Shown here: positions 1 to 8,264 of the stretch, piece by piece | Position numbering within the stretch: the first letter of the stretch is position 1 | Layout: each line of letters starts with the position of its first letter | NCBI GenBank assembly: GCA_900766925.1 | Contig: CAAFXG010000356.1 | Coordinates: forward strand, 1-50,860 | DNA: 50,860 nt | Origin: Lachnospiraceae bacterium | Lineage (GTDB): Bacteria; Bacillota; Clostridia; Lachnospirales; Lachnospiraceae | Direction of reading: 5' to 3' | Translations under genes and position numbers: made by a program | Notes under the pieces: model-generated | What the model saw: the letters and a program-made list of their open reading frames with translations, nothing else | Database searches by the model: none | What the model was told of the DNA's origin: nothing

Positions 1-134
1 TGTTCAGCATAAGCTTCCATGATTTTTAAGTCTCTTCTCAATAGCATAACAAAGTCATTCAAACAGTATATATTTATAGGCTGTAGCCAGTGCCTAACCC
101 ATTTTATTGGTATTGGGACAGCGCCATTTTTCCT
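1..134. other. Left-edge sequence without an assignable gene
   Basis: This lies downstream of the histidine kinase stop. On the minus strand an open frame leaves the window at base 1; its last visible codons read LLRRDLKIMEAYAE, so a gene may start here. No convincing ribosome binding site precedes either in-frame ATG, so I make no gene call. Confidence 0.2.
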
Positions 135-2939
135 TTACAGTACATTACGTCTGATTGCATCCGTAAATTGCAGATATTCAGCCATTACTTCCTCGTGGTG
201 TTCACGGACATATGTAATATTATCTTCCTTACATGCAAATTCCAATGCTTTTGCATGCTCAGACAGCTGCGTTGCCCCCAGAGTAAGCGATGTACTCTTT
301 AATGCATGTACATTAGTCTGATAATTTTTCCAATCATCCTGCCTGAGGCACTCTTCAAGAACCTCATTCTTTTTTCCATCAACATAGGTTTTTAACATTT
401 CTATGTAAAAATCCTCATCATTCATACAATATCCAAGACCGGTTTCTAAATCTATACTGGTTTCCTTAGCCAGCTTTTCAAGCTTATTCAACTCCCTTTC
501 AGCCTGCTCACCAATGTGTTTTTCCTGATTATCCGTCGATGTTAAATCCTCGTTAATTAATGCTTTACCTTCTGCTTTAACATGAGGGTCTTTGATAAGC
601 TCCGGGTTAAGATATTTCTTCATAATACTTTTTATTTCATCTTCACGAACCGGTTTAGAAACATAATCAGTAAAGCCCTTTTCTAAATATTCCTCTCTTG
701 CACCCATTACAGCATTCGCTGTAAGCATAATAACCGGGGTTTGGGAATTGGGATTATTATCAATTATCTTCATATTTTCAAGAGTTTCTATACCATCCAT
801 CTTTGGCATCATATGGTCAAGAAAGATAAGGTCATATTTAGTCTTTCTTATGAGTGCAAGACACTCCATACCATTAATTGCAGTATCAATGCTAACTCCC
901 GTGTCCCGAAGAAGGCCCTGCATAACTTTTAGGTTCATATCAACGTCATCAACTACAAGAATATGTGCCGATGGTGCATAAATTTCAACTGTTTTCTTCT
1001 TTTCTGAATGAAGGTACTCTTCGTATCTTATATCGAAGCTTCCCATTGGCTCCTTGTCAATAACCTGTTGTGGCAGCACCACCGTAAAGGTGGAACCTCT
1101 TCCATACACGCTTTCCACGCTGATTGTACCATCCATTGCCTCAACAAGATGCTTTGTAAGATTAAGTCCCAGACCTGTACCTTCTATATTCCTGTTTTTC
1201 TTCTGTTCAAGGCGCACAAAGGATGTAAACAGCCTGTTCATGTCCTCTTTTTTGATTCCTATTCCTGTGTCAGACACAGAAATCTTCAGATTAACGTTTC
1301 TTTCATAGTTGAAAAATTCGTAATCCACACTAAGAGTCACTGTTCCCTCATTTGTGTATTTAACAGCATTTGACAAAAGATTATTTATAATCTGTCTTAC
1401 CCTGACCTCATCACCGCAAAGACATGAAGGAACCATTCGTCTAATACTCATTTCAAATTTTAAGCCTTTATTCTCGGCTCTGGCTGCAGTCATATTATAG
1501 CAATCATTTAACACTGAAAACATTTCATACTTTACGGGTACGATTTCCATTTTACCTGATTCTATTTTTGAAATATCAAGTATATCATTTACGATAGATA
1601 GAAGAGATTGCCCTGCACTCTGTATATTTCTGGCATATTCAAGCATCTGCTCGTTGTCAGACTCCTTTATAAGCATAGAATTCATGCCAAGGATGCCATT
1701 AATAGGCGTACGAATCTCATGAGACATATTGGCAAGGAAATCACTCTTTGCCTTATTGGCAACATCCGCTTCTTTCCTTGCATTTTCGGCAAATTCAATC
1801 TGCGAACTAATCATATTCTGCAGATATACACCAATCATGCAAACAGCAAATATACTCATACCATATCTGCTGTATTTACCCAAATCTCCAACCTTGATTA
1901 CATAGGCTCTCGCTATGTCTATAACTGCACCTAGTGTCATACAAATGATTCCAATAAACTGTAATGATACTTTTCTGCTTTCTTTATATTCACAAAACTG
2001 CGAAATCAGTGCAACAATAATAATTGCAAGCAAAATAGCATGTGACACAAATGCCATTTCAAGGAAATCGTACCTGTTGGTAAATTGCAATATAAGCTGG
2101 ACGACAATATTGATTGTCGAAGCAGCAAAAATAACAGTAATAGCCTTCCTGCATTCCGTAGCAACATTGTACAAAAATTGTTCAAAAAACATTGGTGCAG
2201 TCATAAGAATTATGAAAATGAGATTAGAATACAGAAACTGATTTCCATATATAACAGTCATCAGCTTTGTTTCAACCATGTGATACATTCCAAAAAGCAA
2301 TAAATAGAAACCAATATTACTGATTCCCCTCGCCTCATGGGTTGTCATCCACTGGAAAAGAGCAAGAATGAGCAGAATAATACCGGAAATTATAATCAGA
2401 ACGGTACATAGTATGTCAATCGATTTACTTTTCACAAATTGCAATATGGCAACATCCCTGTTTCCAACCTTTATCTCTGTAATATATGATGCATATCTGT
2501 TATAAGGGGATACCATTTCCATCCTTATTACCTTGCCCTGCGCATCCTTAGGAATATCTGCAAATACCATGATACTTCCCGGAGTATTGCCAATATGCCG
2601 CTCATCGTTTGTGCCAAAAGAATATATTTCAATGCCATCTACAAGTATTCTAAGCTCTTTATCTGCACACAAAAAAGACATTGTTTTGCCGCAATATTCC
2701 TCCGGTACGATATTCTGAAGCACTATCCTCTCATAGGGTTTGCTATATCCATAATATGGAAGCTCCTGTAATCTCTTTCCGCTTCCATCACCCATGTACA
2801 TAATCCATCCCTTATCAAAGTCCTCCATCGAGCCCTCGGTAAGTGTTACCTTATCCACCTTGGCAGTTCCAACAATGACAGAAAGAACTATAATCTGCAC
2901 TAATAAAATTAACCATACGTATTTTGAAATCTTTTTCAT
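135..2939 (-). CDS. Hybrid sensor histidine kinase (7TM sensor, HisKA, HATPase, REC, Hpt)
   Basis: This 934-aa protein is a membrane hybrid kinase that passes phosphate from histidine to aspartate to histidine. Residues 1-25 form a signal anchor. Residues 30-170 are an extracytoplasmic sensor with the LVDGxEIYSFG pattern of 7TMR-DISM sensors, followed by about seven membrane segments (about 172-378). The dimerisation/phosphoacceptor motif SHEIRTP has His407. The ATPase has its N box at 519-530, DTGIG at 557-561 and GTGLGLNL at 587-594. The receiver has DD664-665, phospho-acceptor Asp708, Thr740 and Lys762. A C-terminal Hpt domain carries His878 in NVHALKS. All key residues are present, so the relay looks intact. 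The EAL gene lies directly upstream on the same strand, suggesting a c-di-GMP-related output, but no partner regulator is visible and the ligand is unknown. Confidence 0.93.
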   Translation of the reverse strand: MKKISKYVWLILLVQIIVLSVIVGTAKVDKVTLTEGSMEDFDKGWIMYMGDGSGKRLQELPYYGYSKPYERIVLQNIVPEEYCGKTMSFLCADKELRILVDGIEIYSFGTNDERHIGNTPGSIMVFADIPKDAQGKVIRMEMVSPYNRYASYITEIKVGNRDVAILQFVKSKSIDILCTVLIIISGIILLILALFQWMTTHEARGISNIGFYLLLFGMYHMVETKLMTVIYGNQFLYSNLIFIILMTAPMFFEQFLYNVATECRKAITVIFAASTINIVVQLILQFTNRYDFLEMAFVSHAILLAIIIVALISQFCEYKESRKVSLQFIGIICMTLGAVIDIARAYVIKVGDLGKYSRYGMSIFAVCMIGVYLQNMISSQIEFAENARKEADVANKAKSDFLANMSHEIRTPINGILGMNSMLIKESDNEQMLEYARNIQSAGQSLLSIVNDILDISKIESGKMEIVPVKYEMFSVLNDCYNMTAARAENKGLKFEMSIRRMVPSCLCGDEVRVRQIINNLLSNAVKYTNEGTVTLSVDYEFFNYERNVNLKISVSDTGIGIKKEDMNRLFTSFVRLEQKKNRNIEGTGLGLNLTKHLVEAMDGTISVESVYGRGSTFTVVLPQQVIDKEPMGSFDIRYEEYLHSEKKKTVEIYAPSAHILVVDDVDMNLKVMQGLLRDTGVSIDTAINGMECLALIRKTKYDLIFLDHMMPKMDGIETLENMKIIDNNPNSQTPVIMLTANAVMGAREEYLEKGFTDYVSKPVREDEIKSIMKKYLNPELIKDPHVKAEGKALINEDLTSTDNQEKHIGEQAERELNKLEKLAKETSIDLETGLGYCMNDEDFYIEMLKTYVDGKKNEVLEECLRQDDWKNYQTNVHALKSTSLTLGATQLSEHAKALEFACKEDNITYVREHHEEVMAEYLQFTDAIRRNVL

Positions 2940-2982
2940 ATATATTTATTCTGAAAAACTCTCCCATATTTTTATACATATG

Positions 2983-2991
2983 ATTATATCA
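2983..2991 (-). promoter_or_regulatory. Extended -10 promoter for the hybrid kinase
   Basis: Read on the minus strand the sequence is TGATATAAT, an extended -10 element (TGnTATAAT), about 45 bases upstream of the kinase start. The -35 region is weak, which is usual for extended -10 promoters. The kinase can therefore be transcribed separately from the EAL gene upstream. Confidence 0.5.
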
Positions 2992-3068
2992 GATTATTAA
3001 CGAAAAAGGAATCTTCAAATGTTTTGTATTTTCTTGACAAATATTTTTTTATAATTGTTTTCTGCTCC

Positions 3069-3872
3069 TTATTTCAGATATCCTTCAATATCCCTGCTTG
3101 GTCTTCCCAGCAGATAGCCCTGACCGTAATCAACTCCCAGCAACAATAACGTATTTAATTCATCCTCGGTTTCGATTCCCTCAGCAATCAGACGAATATC
3201 AGAATTTGCTGCCAGCTCTACCAGTCCCTTAATAAGTGCCTGTCTCATATAATCTGAACTGATGTTTCTGACAAGCTTCATGTCAATCTTCAGGTAGTGG
3301 GGATGAGTATCACAAACCACATTAAGCCCCGAATAGCATGAGCCTAAATCATCTATGGCAATCTGATATCCCTCCTCCTTATAATGACATACGGTTGCAG
3401 TAAATTCATCAACATTACTGATTGAATTTCTCTCGGTAACCTCAATCACAATTTTTTCTGTATCAATTCCTCGTTTTTTCAGTTGTTTTCTTGTGAAATT
3501 CGCTTTGAAATCTTCATCCTGCATGACAAGCGGATTTACATTGATAAACAGCTTTTCACAGCCCAGACCGTTGGACATCTTCGCATAGCTTCGAAATATT
3601 TTTTTGCGGCATAATTTCTCCAATTCCCAAGTCTTACCACATAATACGCCCATTACAAATAAATCCTCTACATTGTCTATCTTCCTTGGATTTATTATCC
3701 TGCTAAGGCCCTCAAAGCCCAGAATTTCTCCTGTTTTTAGATTAACAATAGGCTGAAACACCGGATATATTCTTTCGTTTTTTATTATGTCGAGTAAATC
3801 TTCCTTTTTGTTCGTAATTCTCACACTCCGTTTCCCATATACAAAATCTGAGATGCAGAATTTTCTGTCCAT
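3069..3872 (-). CDS. EAL-domain c-di-GMP phosphodiesterase
   Basis: This 267-aa cytoplasmic protein consists of a short N-terminal extension (about 30 residues) and one EAL domain. EAL enzymes linearise c-di-GMP to pGpG using two metal ions. Family motifs visible in order are FQPIVNLKTGEILGFEGLSR (the ExL signature as EGL), INVNP, IEVTERN, AIDDLGSCYSGL (metal-binding DD), LKIDMKLVRN with the catalytic Lys, LIAEGIETEDEL and the terminal GYLLGRPS. No GGDEF partner domain, PAS domain or membrane segment is present, so it is a stand-alone EAL protein. It precedes the hybrid kinase on the same strand (129-base gap) and lies about 2.4 kb from a c-di-GMP-type riboswitch, so it may set the level that the riboswitch reads. 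It looks enzymatically complete. Confidence 0.92.
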   Translation of the reverse strand: MDRKFCISDFVYGKRSVRITNKKEDLLDIIKNERIYPVFQPIVNLKTGEILGFEGLSRIINPRKIDNVEDLFVMGVLCGKTWELEKLCRKKIFRSYAKMSNGLGCEKLFINVNPLVMQDEDFKANFTRKQLKKRGIDTEKIVIEVTERNSISNVDEFTATVCHYKEEGYQIAIDDLGSCYSGLNVVCDTHPHYLKIDMKLVRNISSDYMRQALIKGLVELAANSDIRLIAEGIETEDELNTLLLLGVDYGQGYLLGRPSRDIEGYLK

Positions 3873-4196
3873 CTACATTTCATCCTTGGTACGTTTTTCA
3901 TCACGAACCCAATATATCCTTTAATTGTAAAAAGAATAACCTTGCTAATGTAAAAAGAATGTAAAATTTGCCCAGCCTGTTCATACTTTTTATATTTGTT
4001 TTTAATCTGCTGTCGAATCCATCGAGGAGTTATGTCTTCCGACAGTATTACCTATTGAAAGTATGGAGGATATCACGGAATGAGATAAATAGTAATATTA
4101 AGTCCAACAAATACGCGGGAAACAAAAACTGAATATACAAAACTTAGTTGAACAACCCTTCAAAAATGGTGTATCGTTCACCCGTTCAACCAAAAA
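3873..4196. other. Intergenic region with a 12-bp direct repeat and one copy of the 26-bp repeat
   Basis: No gene is visible. TGTAAAAAGAAT occurs at 3926-3937 and again at 3949-3960, 23 bases apart (about two helical turns) and upstream of the EAL gene, so it could be an operator. One copy of the 26-bp dispersed repeat lies at 4155-4180. Confidence 0.4.
4155..4180 (+). repeat. 26-bp dispersed repeat, copy 1
   Basis: ACCCTTCAAAAATGGTGTA followed by TCGTTCA. The same sequence recurs in the same orientation at 7352-7377 (identical) and 7863-7888 (one base different). Similarity between copies 1 and 3 extends a few bases further left. Copies this conserved, in decayed DNA and near broken genes, suggest ends of an insertion element, but no matching transposase is visible. 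Confidence 0.7.
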
Positions 4197-6185
4197 TCAT
4201 AAATTAATAACATTATCAATATTGATATCAGGATTTATTTTATGCATTATTGAGATAATGGTTAAATTTGGATATGTATCCTTTATACAATTAAGTATTT
4301 GACTTTCCGATGTTGTATCTATATTTGATGTAGCCTCGTCAAGAATAAGAATCATAGGATCGCGAACCAGTGTACGTGCAATTGTAATTCGTTGTATTTG
4401 TCCTGAAGACAGATTCTTACCATTTTCATCCAAAATTGTATCGATTCCGTTTGGCATATTTTTGATTATTACGCTAATTCCTGTTATTTCTATGATTGAT
4501 TGTAATTTCGATTTCATCAAGCAAAATGTTTCCGGATTCAATTTCGTATATTCCTGCAATTATCTTTGCTAATGTACTTTTTCCGGAACCATTTAAACCT
4601 TTGATTAATGTGTGGCTCCTTGCAGGTATTGTTATTGTGAGATTCTCTAAGACAGGCAATCTGTAACCATATCTAAAATTAACATCTGTAAGACTAATTT
4701 GTTTATTTAGGGTTAATATATCTGTTTTTGTACAATTATTTGTACTTGAGTTATCGTCTAGTAAATCTGATAGCCTTCCTAGAGAAACAAGACCATTTTG
4801 TATTGTCCCTTGAAGATTGACCAGGTTTTCAACAGGATTAATAAAAAAATCAGCAAGTGACATAAATGTTATATATGTTGCAATCATCATTTGACCATTC
4901 ATTATCATATAAAATGATGCAATTAATAGTAAAATATTACTTAATCCAGAAATAAAACCTATAAGGGTTTGCTCTTTGATATCTACTGCTCTTGCCTTTT
5001 TGAAAGCTAAAATATGGTGCTTAATAATATGGGCAACTCTGTCAACACTATACTTTTCTGCTTTGCATGACTTTATATCTCTTATAAAATCTACGATTTC
5101 TTTGATTATAGTATTTCTTTTGGTTTCAGCCGCTAATTCAAAAATATTAGTAGTTTTGAGTGGTTTTATAAATATTATAACTATTATTGAGTAAAATAAC
5201 ATTAAGGTGGCTATGATTCCGAATAAAATTTTGTTTTCACTGTAAAGGAGCCAACCGCATCAGCATCATTATATCTCATTATGATATCTCCACTTTTCCA
5301 ACAATCGATATTGTTTTGAGGTAAATGTAATATTTTATCAGTTAATGTTCAGACTATTTTGTTCTCAAATCTGGTAATAATACTTATATATAATTTTTGT
5401 TTGATGTACCCAAACAGACTTTGAATTACTATAGCTCCACAAAAAAACAATACAATAATATAAAAATTTTCTTTTATCCAATTTACATTTTCTGTTATTG
5501 TATAATAGTATAAATATTCATCCTCTGTTAGTTTTCCCGCTTCATGTATTTCATATAATTCATCTAAATTGGTAGTTATATTTTCATATTCAATTTGTTC
5601 TTTGTTCTCCAATGTTTGGAATTCATATCTAATTAACAATGAAGTAACAACACCGGCAATTGTAATTATAATCGATGTAAGAATAATTGAAAATATAATT
5701 AATTTATTTGCCTTTAACAGTTCTTTGAATAGTTGCTTTGTTTTTGATTTTTCTTTTTGTATTTTACATTCTTTTACATTTTTTACTGTAATAATGTATC
5801 CTGTGAATATCTCTTTGAATTTATCGATTTTTATTGTATATCTTCCTTTTGCGGGATCAGATACATTAAATTTTCTATCTGTTTTCTTATTTATTACTAT
5901 AAAATGATATTGTCCATCTTCATTTATAATTCTGGCAATCATCGGAAACATTTTATCATCTGCTTCAATTATGTCATTAACAGTTGCCTCGTATGCATCA
6001 GAAATAACACCTATTTCTGACAGTGCTTCTATCAAACCTAATATGTTAGTTCCATTTATGTCTGTCTTGGTTCTTTGTCTATAATATGCCAAAGATTTAT
6101 TTATACCATAATTTCTTGCTATGGAAGCAACACAAGCTGCCCCACAATCCCTTTGGTCGTGTTGTCTAATACAATAATATTTCAT
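4197..6185 (-). pseudogene. Decayed C39-peptidase ABC exporter for a double-glycine peptide
   Basis: This family (SunT/LagD/NukT-like) cuts leaders after GG and exports the peptide across the membrane. The best start is at 6185 (MKYYC), behind GGGAGG. The first piece holds an intact C39 peptidase with Cys14 in RDCGAAC, His94 in QYHFIV and Asp110, then the first membrane helices. A TGA at 5349-5351 interrupts it. The same frame continues beyond the stop with recognisable transporter sequence (HLPQNN, GDIIMRYNDAD), so this is a nonsense mutation. A frameshift near 5205 leads into a second piece (5202-4474) with further helices and Walker A (GLNGSGKS). A second frameshift near 4500 leads to the third piece (4559-4197) with the signature LSSGQIQR and Walker B LILDEATS. 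With one stop and two shifts the exporter should not work, unless the gene is rescued by recoding or the lesions are sequencing errors. Confidence 0.85.
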
Positions 6186-6201
6186 ACATCCTCCCAAATA
6201 C

Positions 6202-6227
6202 AAAAATGGCAGACCACTCCTGCCACT
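6202..6227 (-). terminator. Hairpin plus T-run between peptide gene and exporter
   Basis: On the minus strand AGTGGCAG pairs with CTGCCATT around a 7-base loop, followed at once by TTTTTG. It lies between the peptide gene stop (6247) and the exporter start (6185). This suits an attenuator giving more peptide mRNA than exporter mRNA. Confidence 0.65.
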
Positions 6228-6246
6228 TCATAAATAATGATTACAA

Positions 6247-6450
6247 TTATACGGTTTTATGCTTAAAGCTCTTTCCGTAATTCTTTAATAAACCATGCTC
6301 AGATGTCAGCAGTGATCTACAGTAAGCGTCTTTTCTGAAAAGACGTGAGAGGATACTGGTTTTTACTTTCTGTCCACAAATAGGACAGGTAACATATGTA
6401 CTTGCTCCTCCATCAATTGTTCTCATTTGATTAATAGATAAATTCTTCAT
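6247..6450 (-). CDS. Double-glycine-leader peptide (bacteriocin-like precursor)
   Basis: This 67-aa precursor begins MKNLSINQMRTIDGG, a classic double-glycine leader recognised by C39 peptidase exporters. Predicted cleavage after Gly15 releases a basic 52-residue peptide starting ASTYVTCPICG. The mature part has a CPIC pair and one more Cys (AYC), plus several Lys/Arg, so it could form a disulphide or bind metal. I do not recognise a named bacteriocin class. The start is fixed by GGAGGT seven or so bases upstream. It forms a two-gene unit with the decayed exporter downstream and lies under a probable c-di-GMP riboswitch. The precursor is intact although its exporter is broken, so it may now be silent, or be exported by another transporter in trans. 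Confidence 0.75.
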   Translation of the reverse strand: MKNLSINQMRTIDGGASTYVTCPICGQKVKTSILSRLFRKDAYCRSLLTSEHGLLKNYGKSFKHKTV

Positions 6451-6477
6451 AATAACGTACCTCCATAAATTTAATTA

Positions 6478-6549
6478 ACTGGCTGACCTTCTTATAACAA
6501 GTTAGGTCCCTTTAGCTTTGTGTCACTATCTTTCGATAGTTTTACCAAT
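6478..6549 (-). promoter_or_regulatory. c-di-GMP-I (GEMM) riboswitch aptamer in the peptide leader
   Basis: Read on the minus strand, the layout matches the GEMM-I class. P1 pairs ATTGG (6545-6549) with CCAGT (6478-6482). P2 is ACTATC-GAAA-GATAGT (6525-6540) with the conserved GNRA loop. Next comes GACACAAAGCTA, against the family's GACGCAAAGC. P3 pairs GACCT (6504-6508) with AGGTC (6485-6489). The junction before P2 reads GGTAAAAC, close to the family's GGCAAACC. The aptamer ends about 28 bases before the peptide start codon and just before the GGAGGT site. No terminator follows it, so control of translation is likelier than control of termination. Confidence 0.8.
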
Positions 6550-6559
6550 ACGAGAAGGT

Positions 6560-6565
6560 ATTATA
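6560..6565 (-). promoter_or_regulatory. -10 element directly upstream of the riboswitch
   Basis: TATAAT on the minus strand lies 11 bases before the aptamer's P1 stem, so the transcript would start at or just before the aptamer. The matching -35 is weak (TTATCA-like). Confidence 0.4.
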
Positions 6566-6628
6566 TATGGACTATCAGAGTGGTTGATAAACTATATCAT
6601 GAATAAAAATCAATATTCATAGAGGTAA

Positions 6629-6645
6629 TAACCTGAAACAGGTTA
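6629..6645. promoter_or_regulatory. Palindromic operator candidate between peptide gene and XRE regulator
   Basis: TAACCTG-AAA-CAGGTTA is a perfect 7+3+7 palindrome. A TTGACA -35-like hexamer on the minus strand (6648-6653) abuts it. It lies in the divergent intergenic region about 75 bases before the XRE gene, a typical position for autoregulation and control of the divergent peptide operon. Confidence 0.45.
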
Positions 6646-6720
6646 AATGTCAATCCAAATATTAATCTTGTGATAACATAAATATATTCGTATTTTTATT
6701 ATTGGAGATTTATTGTATTA

Positions 6721-6984
6721 ATGGTTATGAAATATTCAAGAATAAAAGCTTTGCGCGAGGATACAGATATGAATCAGACCCAATTTGCTAAAATACTGGG
6801 AATGTCACAGACCGGATATTCCAAGTATGAGACTGGTGAAAATGATGTCCCTACTTCTATTTTGATGAAAATGGCTGACTATTATGGAACTAGTGTTGAT
6901 TATATATTGGGAAGGACTGATGAGATCAATCCATACCCGTCATCAAAGAGTTATACTTTAATAGAAAACCAAAAGAGGAGATGA
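6721..6984 (+). CDS. XRE-family helix-turn-helix regulator
   Basis: This 87-aa DNA-binding protein is essentially a single Cro/CI-type HTH. The pattern IKALRED..MNQTQFAKILGMSQTGYSKYETGENDVP..ILMKMADYYGTSVDYILGRTD covers residues about 5-67 and is a textbook XRE domain. The C-terminal tail is short and has no ligand domain. ATG at 6721 is preferred because GGAG lies 13 bases upstream; MKYS two codons later is an alternative. It is divergent from the peptide/exporter unit, and a perfect palindrome lies between them, so it may repress that unit and itself. The next gene on this strand lies far away and is decayed. Confidence 0.85.
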   Translation: MVMKYSRIKALREDTDMNQTQFAKILGMSQTGYSKYETGENDVPTSILMKMADYYGTSVDYILGRTDEINPYPSSKSYTLIENQKRR

Positions 6985-7496
6985 CACTATAACGATTAAG
7001 GTTCGTTGTTGTCTGCTAAAAAAAACAAATCAGATGAATAAAAAATGTAAAAAAGAGAATACTTGATTTTAGCCAGAGCATATGATATATTGCGCTTAGG
7101 CAAAACGCTATGAGAGAATCTATAAGCCAACACCCCCTTTCCTTGCCAGTATAGGGGTGGCAACAAAATCATTATACCATATTGGGGGGCGGGTCATAAC
7201 ACGCAAAGCTATTTTTTATTTTTGTCTTTGAGCTTACACCCTTTGCTTTCAATAGTTTTTTGTAACTTTGATGGTTGTCTTCGCATAAATTCCCTTAAAA
7301 GCTGCGCTGCCCACATTCCTACTGGTGAGTTTTGTGATCTTAATATTGAAGACCCTTCAAAAATGGTGTATCGTTCAACCATGAGTGGATGCATTTTGTT
7401 ATCGCTAGTGCTCCCAGCGGTATAGTCTAATTATTCAAGGCTTGATCGGTTATCATCTGATTGATATCGATTAGTATTTAGCTATGAGAATTAGAA
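6985..7496. other. Non-coding stretch with a stem-loop and repeat copy 2
   Basis: No gene that I would defend is present. TTGCCA (7143-7148) pairs with TGGCAA (7158-7163) in a C/G-rich patch, and TATAAT occurs on the minus strand at 7171-7176, suggesting an old promoter. A 61-codon minus-strand frame (7209-7394) begins within the 26-bp repeat and may be a fragment of a lost mobile-element gene. Confidence 0.35.
7352..7377 (+). repeat. 26-bp dispersed repeat, copy 2
   Basis: Identical to the copy at 4155-4180 over all 26 bases and in the same orientation. Confidence 0.7.
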
Positions 7497-7538
7497 AAGA
7501 GTGTAACCCTTTGATAACTCAATAGGAATTACACTCTT
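7497..7538. repeat. Stem-loop and left arm of a 30-bp imperfect inverted repeat
   Basis: AAGAGTGTAA (7497-7506) pairs perfectly with TTACACTCTT (7529-7538), forming a hairpin just downstream of the minus-strand 47-aa gene. The minus-strand sequence 7538-7509 also matches plus-strand 7781-7810 in about 25 of 30 positions, making an inverted repeat around that gene. Confidence 0.65.
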
Positions 7539-7560
7539 GAAACTCTTGTTATTTTAATTG

Positions 7561-7704
7561 TTAATCTTCAATGTTGTTTTGTGTGTCTTCAATTAATTCA
7601 TTGATTAGCTGTTTAGCTTCATCAATATTGTTGTTGTCTATTGCCTTTTTTAATAGTTTGAGCTGTCTCATCAGGCTTCTAAGATAACCTTTGAATACTG
7701 CCAT
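7561..7704 (-). CDS. Small 47-aa helical protein, unknown function
   Basis: An intact 48-codon frame starts with ATG behind GGGGGA, a good ribosome binding site about six bases away. The product starts MAVFKGYLRSLMRQLKLLKK and ends in an acidic half (DEAKQLINELIEDTQNNIED). The basic-then-acidic, Leu-rich heptad-like pattern predicts a helical hairpin or short coiled coil. I do not recognise a family. It lies between imperfect 30-bp inverted repeats (7509-7538 and 7781-7810), as in a miniature mobile element or a moron-like cassette. No neighbour is close enough for an operon. Confidence 0.55.
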   Translation of the reverse strand: MAVFKGYLRSLMRQLKLLKKAIDNNNIDEAKQLINELIEDTQNNIED

Positions 7705-7780
7705 ATCTTCCCCCACTTTCAGCACCTTCTTTCATATAGTTTTATATGTCTATATTATAAAGGTTTATTTTGAATGATTC

Positions 7781-7810
7781 AAGAGTATAACCCCTATTCA
7801 ATTATCAAAG
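7781..7810. repeat. Right arm of the 30-bp imperfect inverted repeat
   Basis: AAGAGTATAA followed by CCCCTATTCAATTATCAAAG. It matches the reverse complement of 7509-7538 at about 25 of 30 positions and closes a 302-bp unit containing the 47-aa gene. Confidence 0.6.
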
Positions 7811-7862
7811 TGCTGTTTGTGTATTGGATTTATTAACTATCCTTTACACTTATTGTTAAACG

Positions 7863-7888
7863 ACCCTCCAAAAATGGTGTATCGTTCA
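7863..7888 (+). repeat. 26-bp dispersed repeat, copy 3
   Basis: Same orientation as copies 1 and 2, with one change (ACCCTCC instead of ACCCTTC). The flank matches copy 1 for a few more bases (TTnAACnACCCT). Confidence 0.65.
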
Positions 7889-8002
7889 CCTTTTCTGCGC
7901 ATACTATATACATGTCACACCTCAGAACAATTTAATCCCATTATTGTTTTGTGTGCAAAACAATAATCATGCATAATTGTTTTGTAGATTTGAGGGAACA
8001 TT

Positions 8003-8264
8003 ATGAACAGAGATACCTTAAAACAGATTATGGTTGATCAAAAGGATATCTATTTGAATAAGCCATTAATTGTCAGGCATTATCCTTTAGAGGAAAATGT
8101 AAACTATTGCTTTGTTGGAATCAGAAGAACCGGCAAATCTTATATGATGTAACAGCAAAATGCTCAGTAGTGAGATTGCATCCACATTGGGCGGATGCTT
8201 TGTGATAATGATGATATATCCATATTCCTTTGCCGAATATTGTTGTGTGCTTTTTCACTTATAA
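8003..8264 (+). pseudogene. Remnant of an archaeal-type AAA+ ATPase (DUF4143 family)
   Basis: The start is intact (MNRDTLKQIMVDQKDIYLNK), and CFVGIRRTGKSYMM contains the family's Walker A region. The frame stops at TAA 8150-8152, where the family normally continues with YQ. After a jump of frame, 8163-8264 reads LSSEIASTLGGCFVIMMIYPYSFAEY, a segment that normally lies well downstream of Walker A. The middle (Walker B region) is therefore deleted and the rest of the protein is missing. It is a dead fragment, probably trimmed by the rearrangements that brought the adjacent insertion sequence. Confidence 0.7.

Noticed and set aside
7198..7211. ACGCAAAGCTA resembles the c-di-GMP-I joint sequence
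   Set aside because: No P2 or P3 stem can be drawn around it on this strand, so it is probably chance.
7209..7394. 61-codon minus-strand frame
   Set aside because: It starts within the 26-bp repeat, has no clear ribosome binding site and shows no recognised family; kept only as debris in a non-coding stretch.
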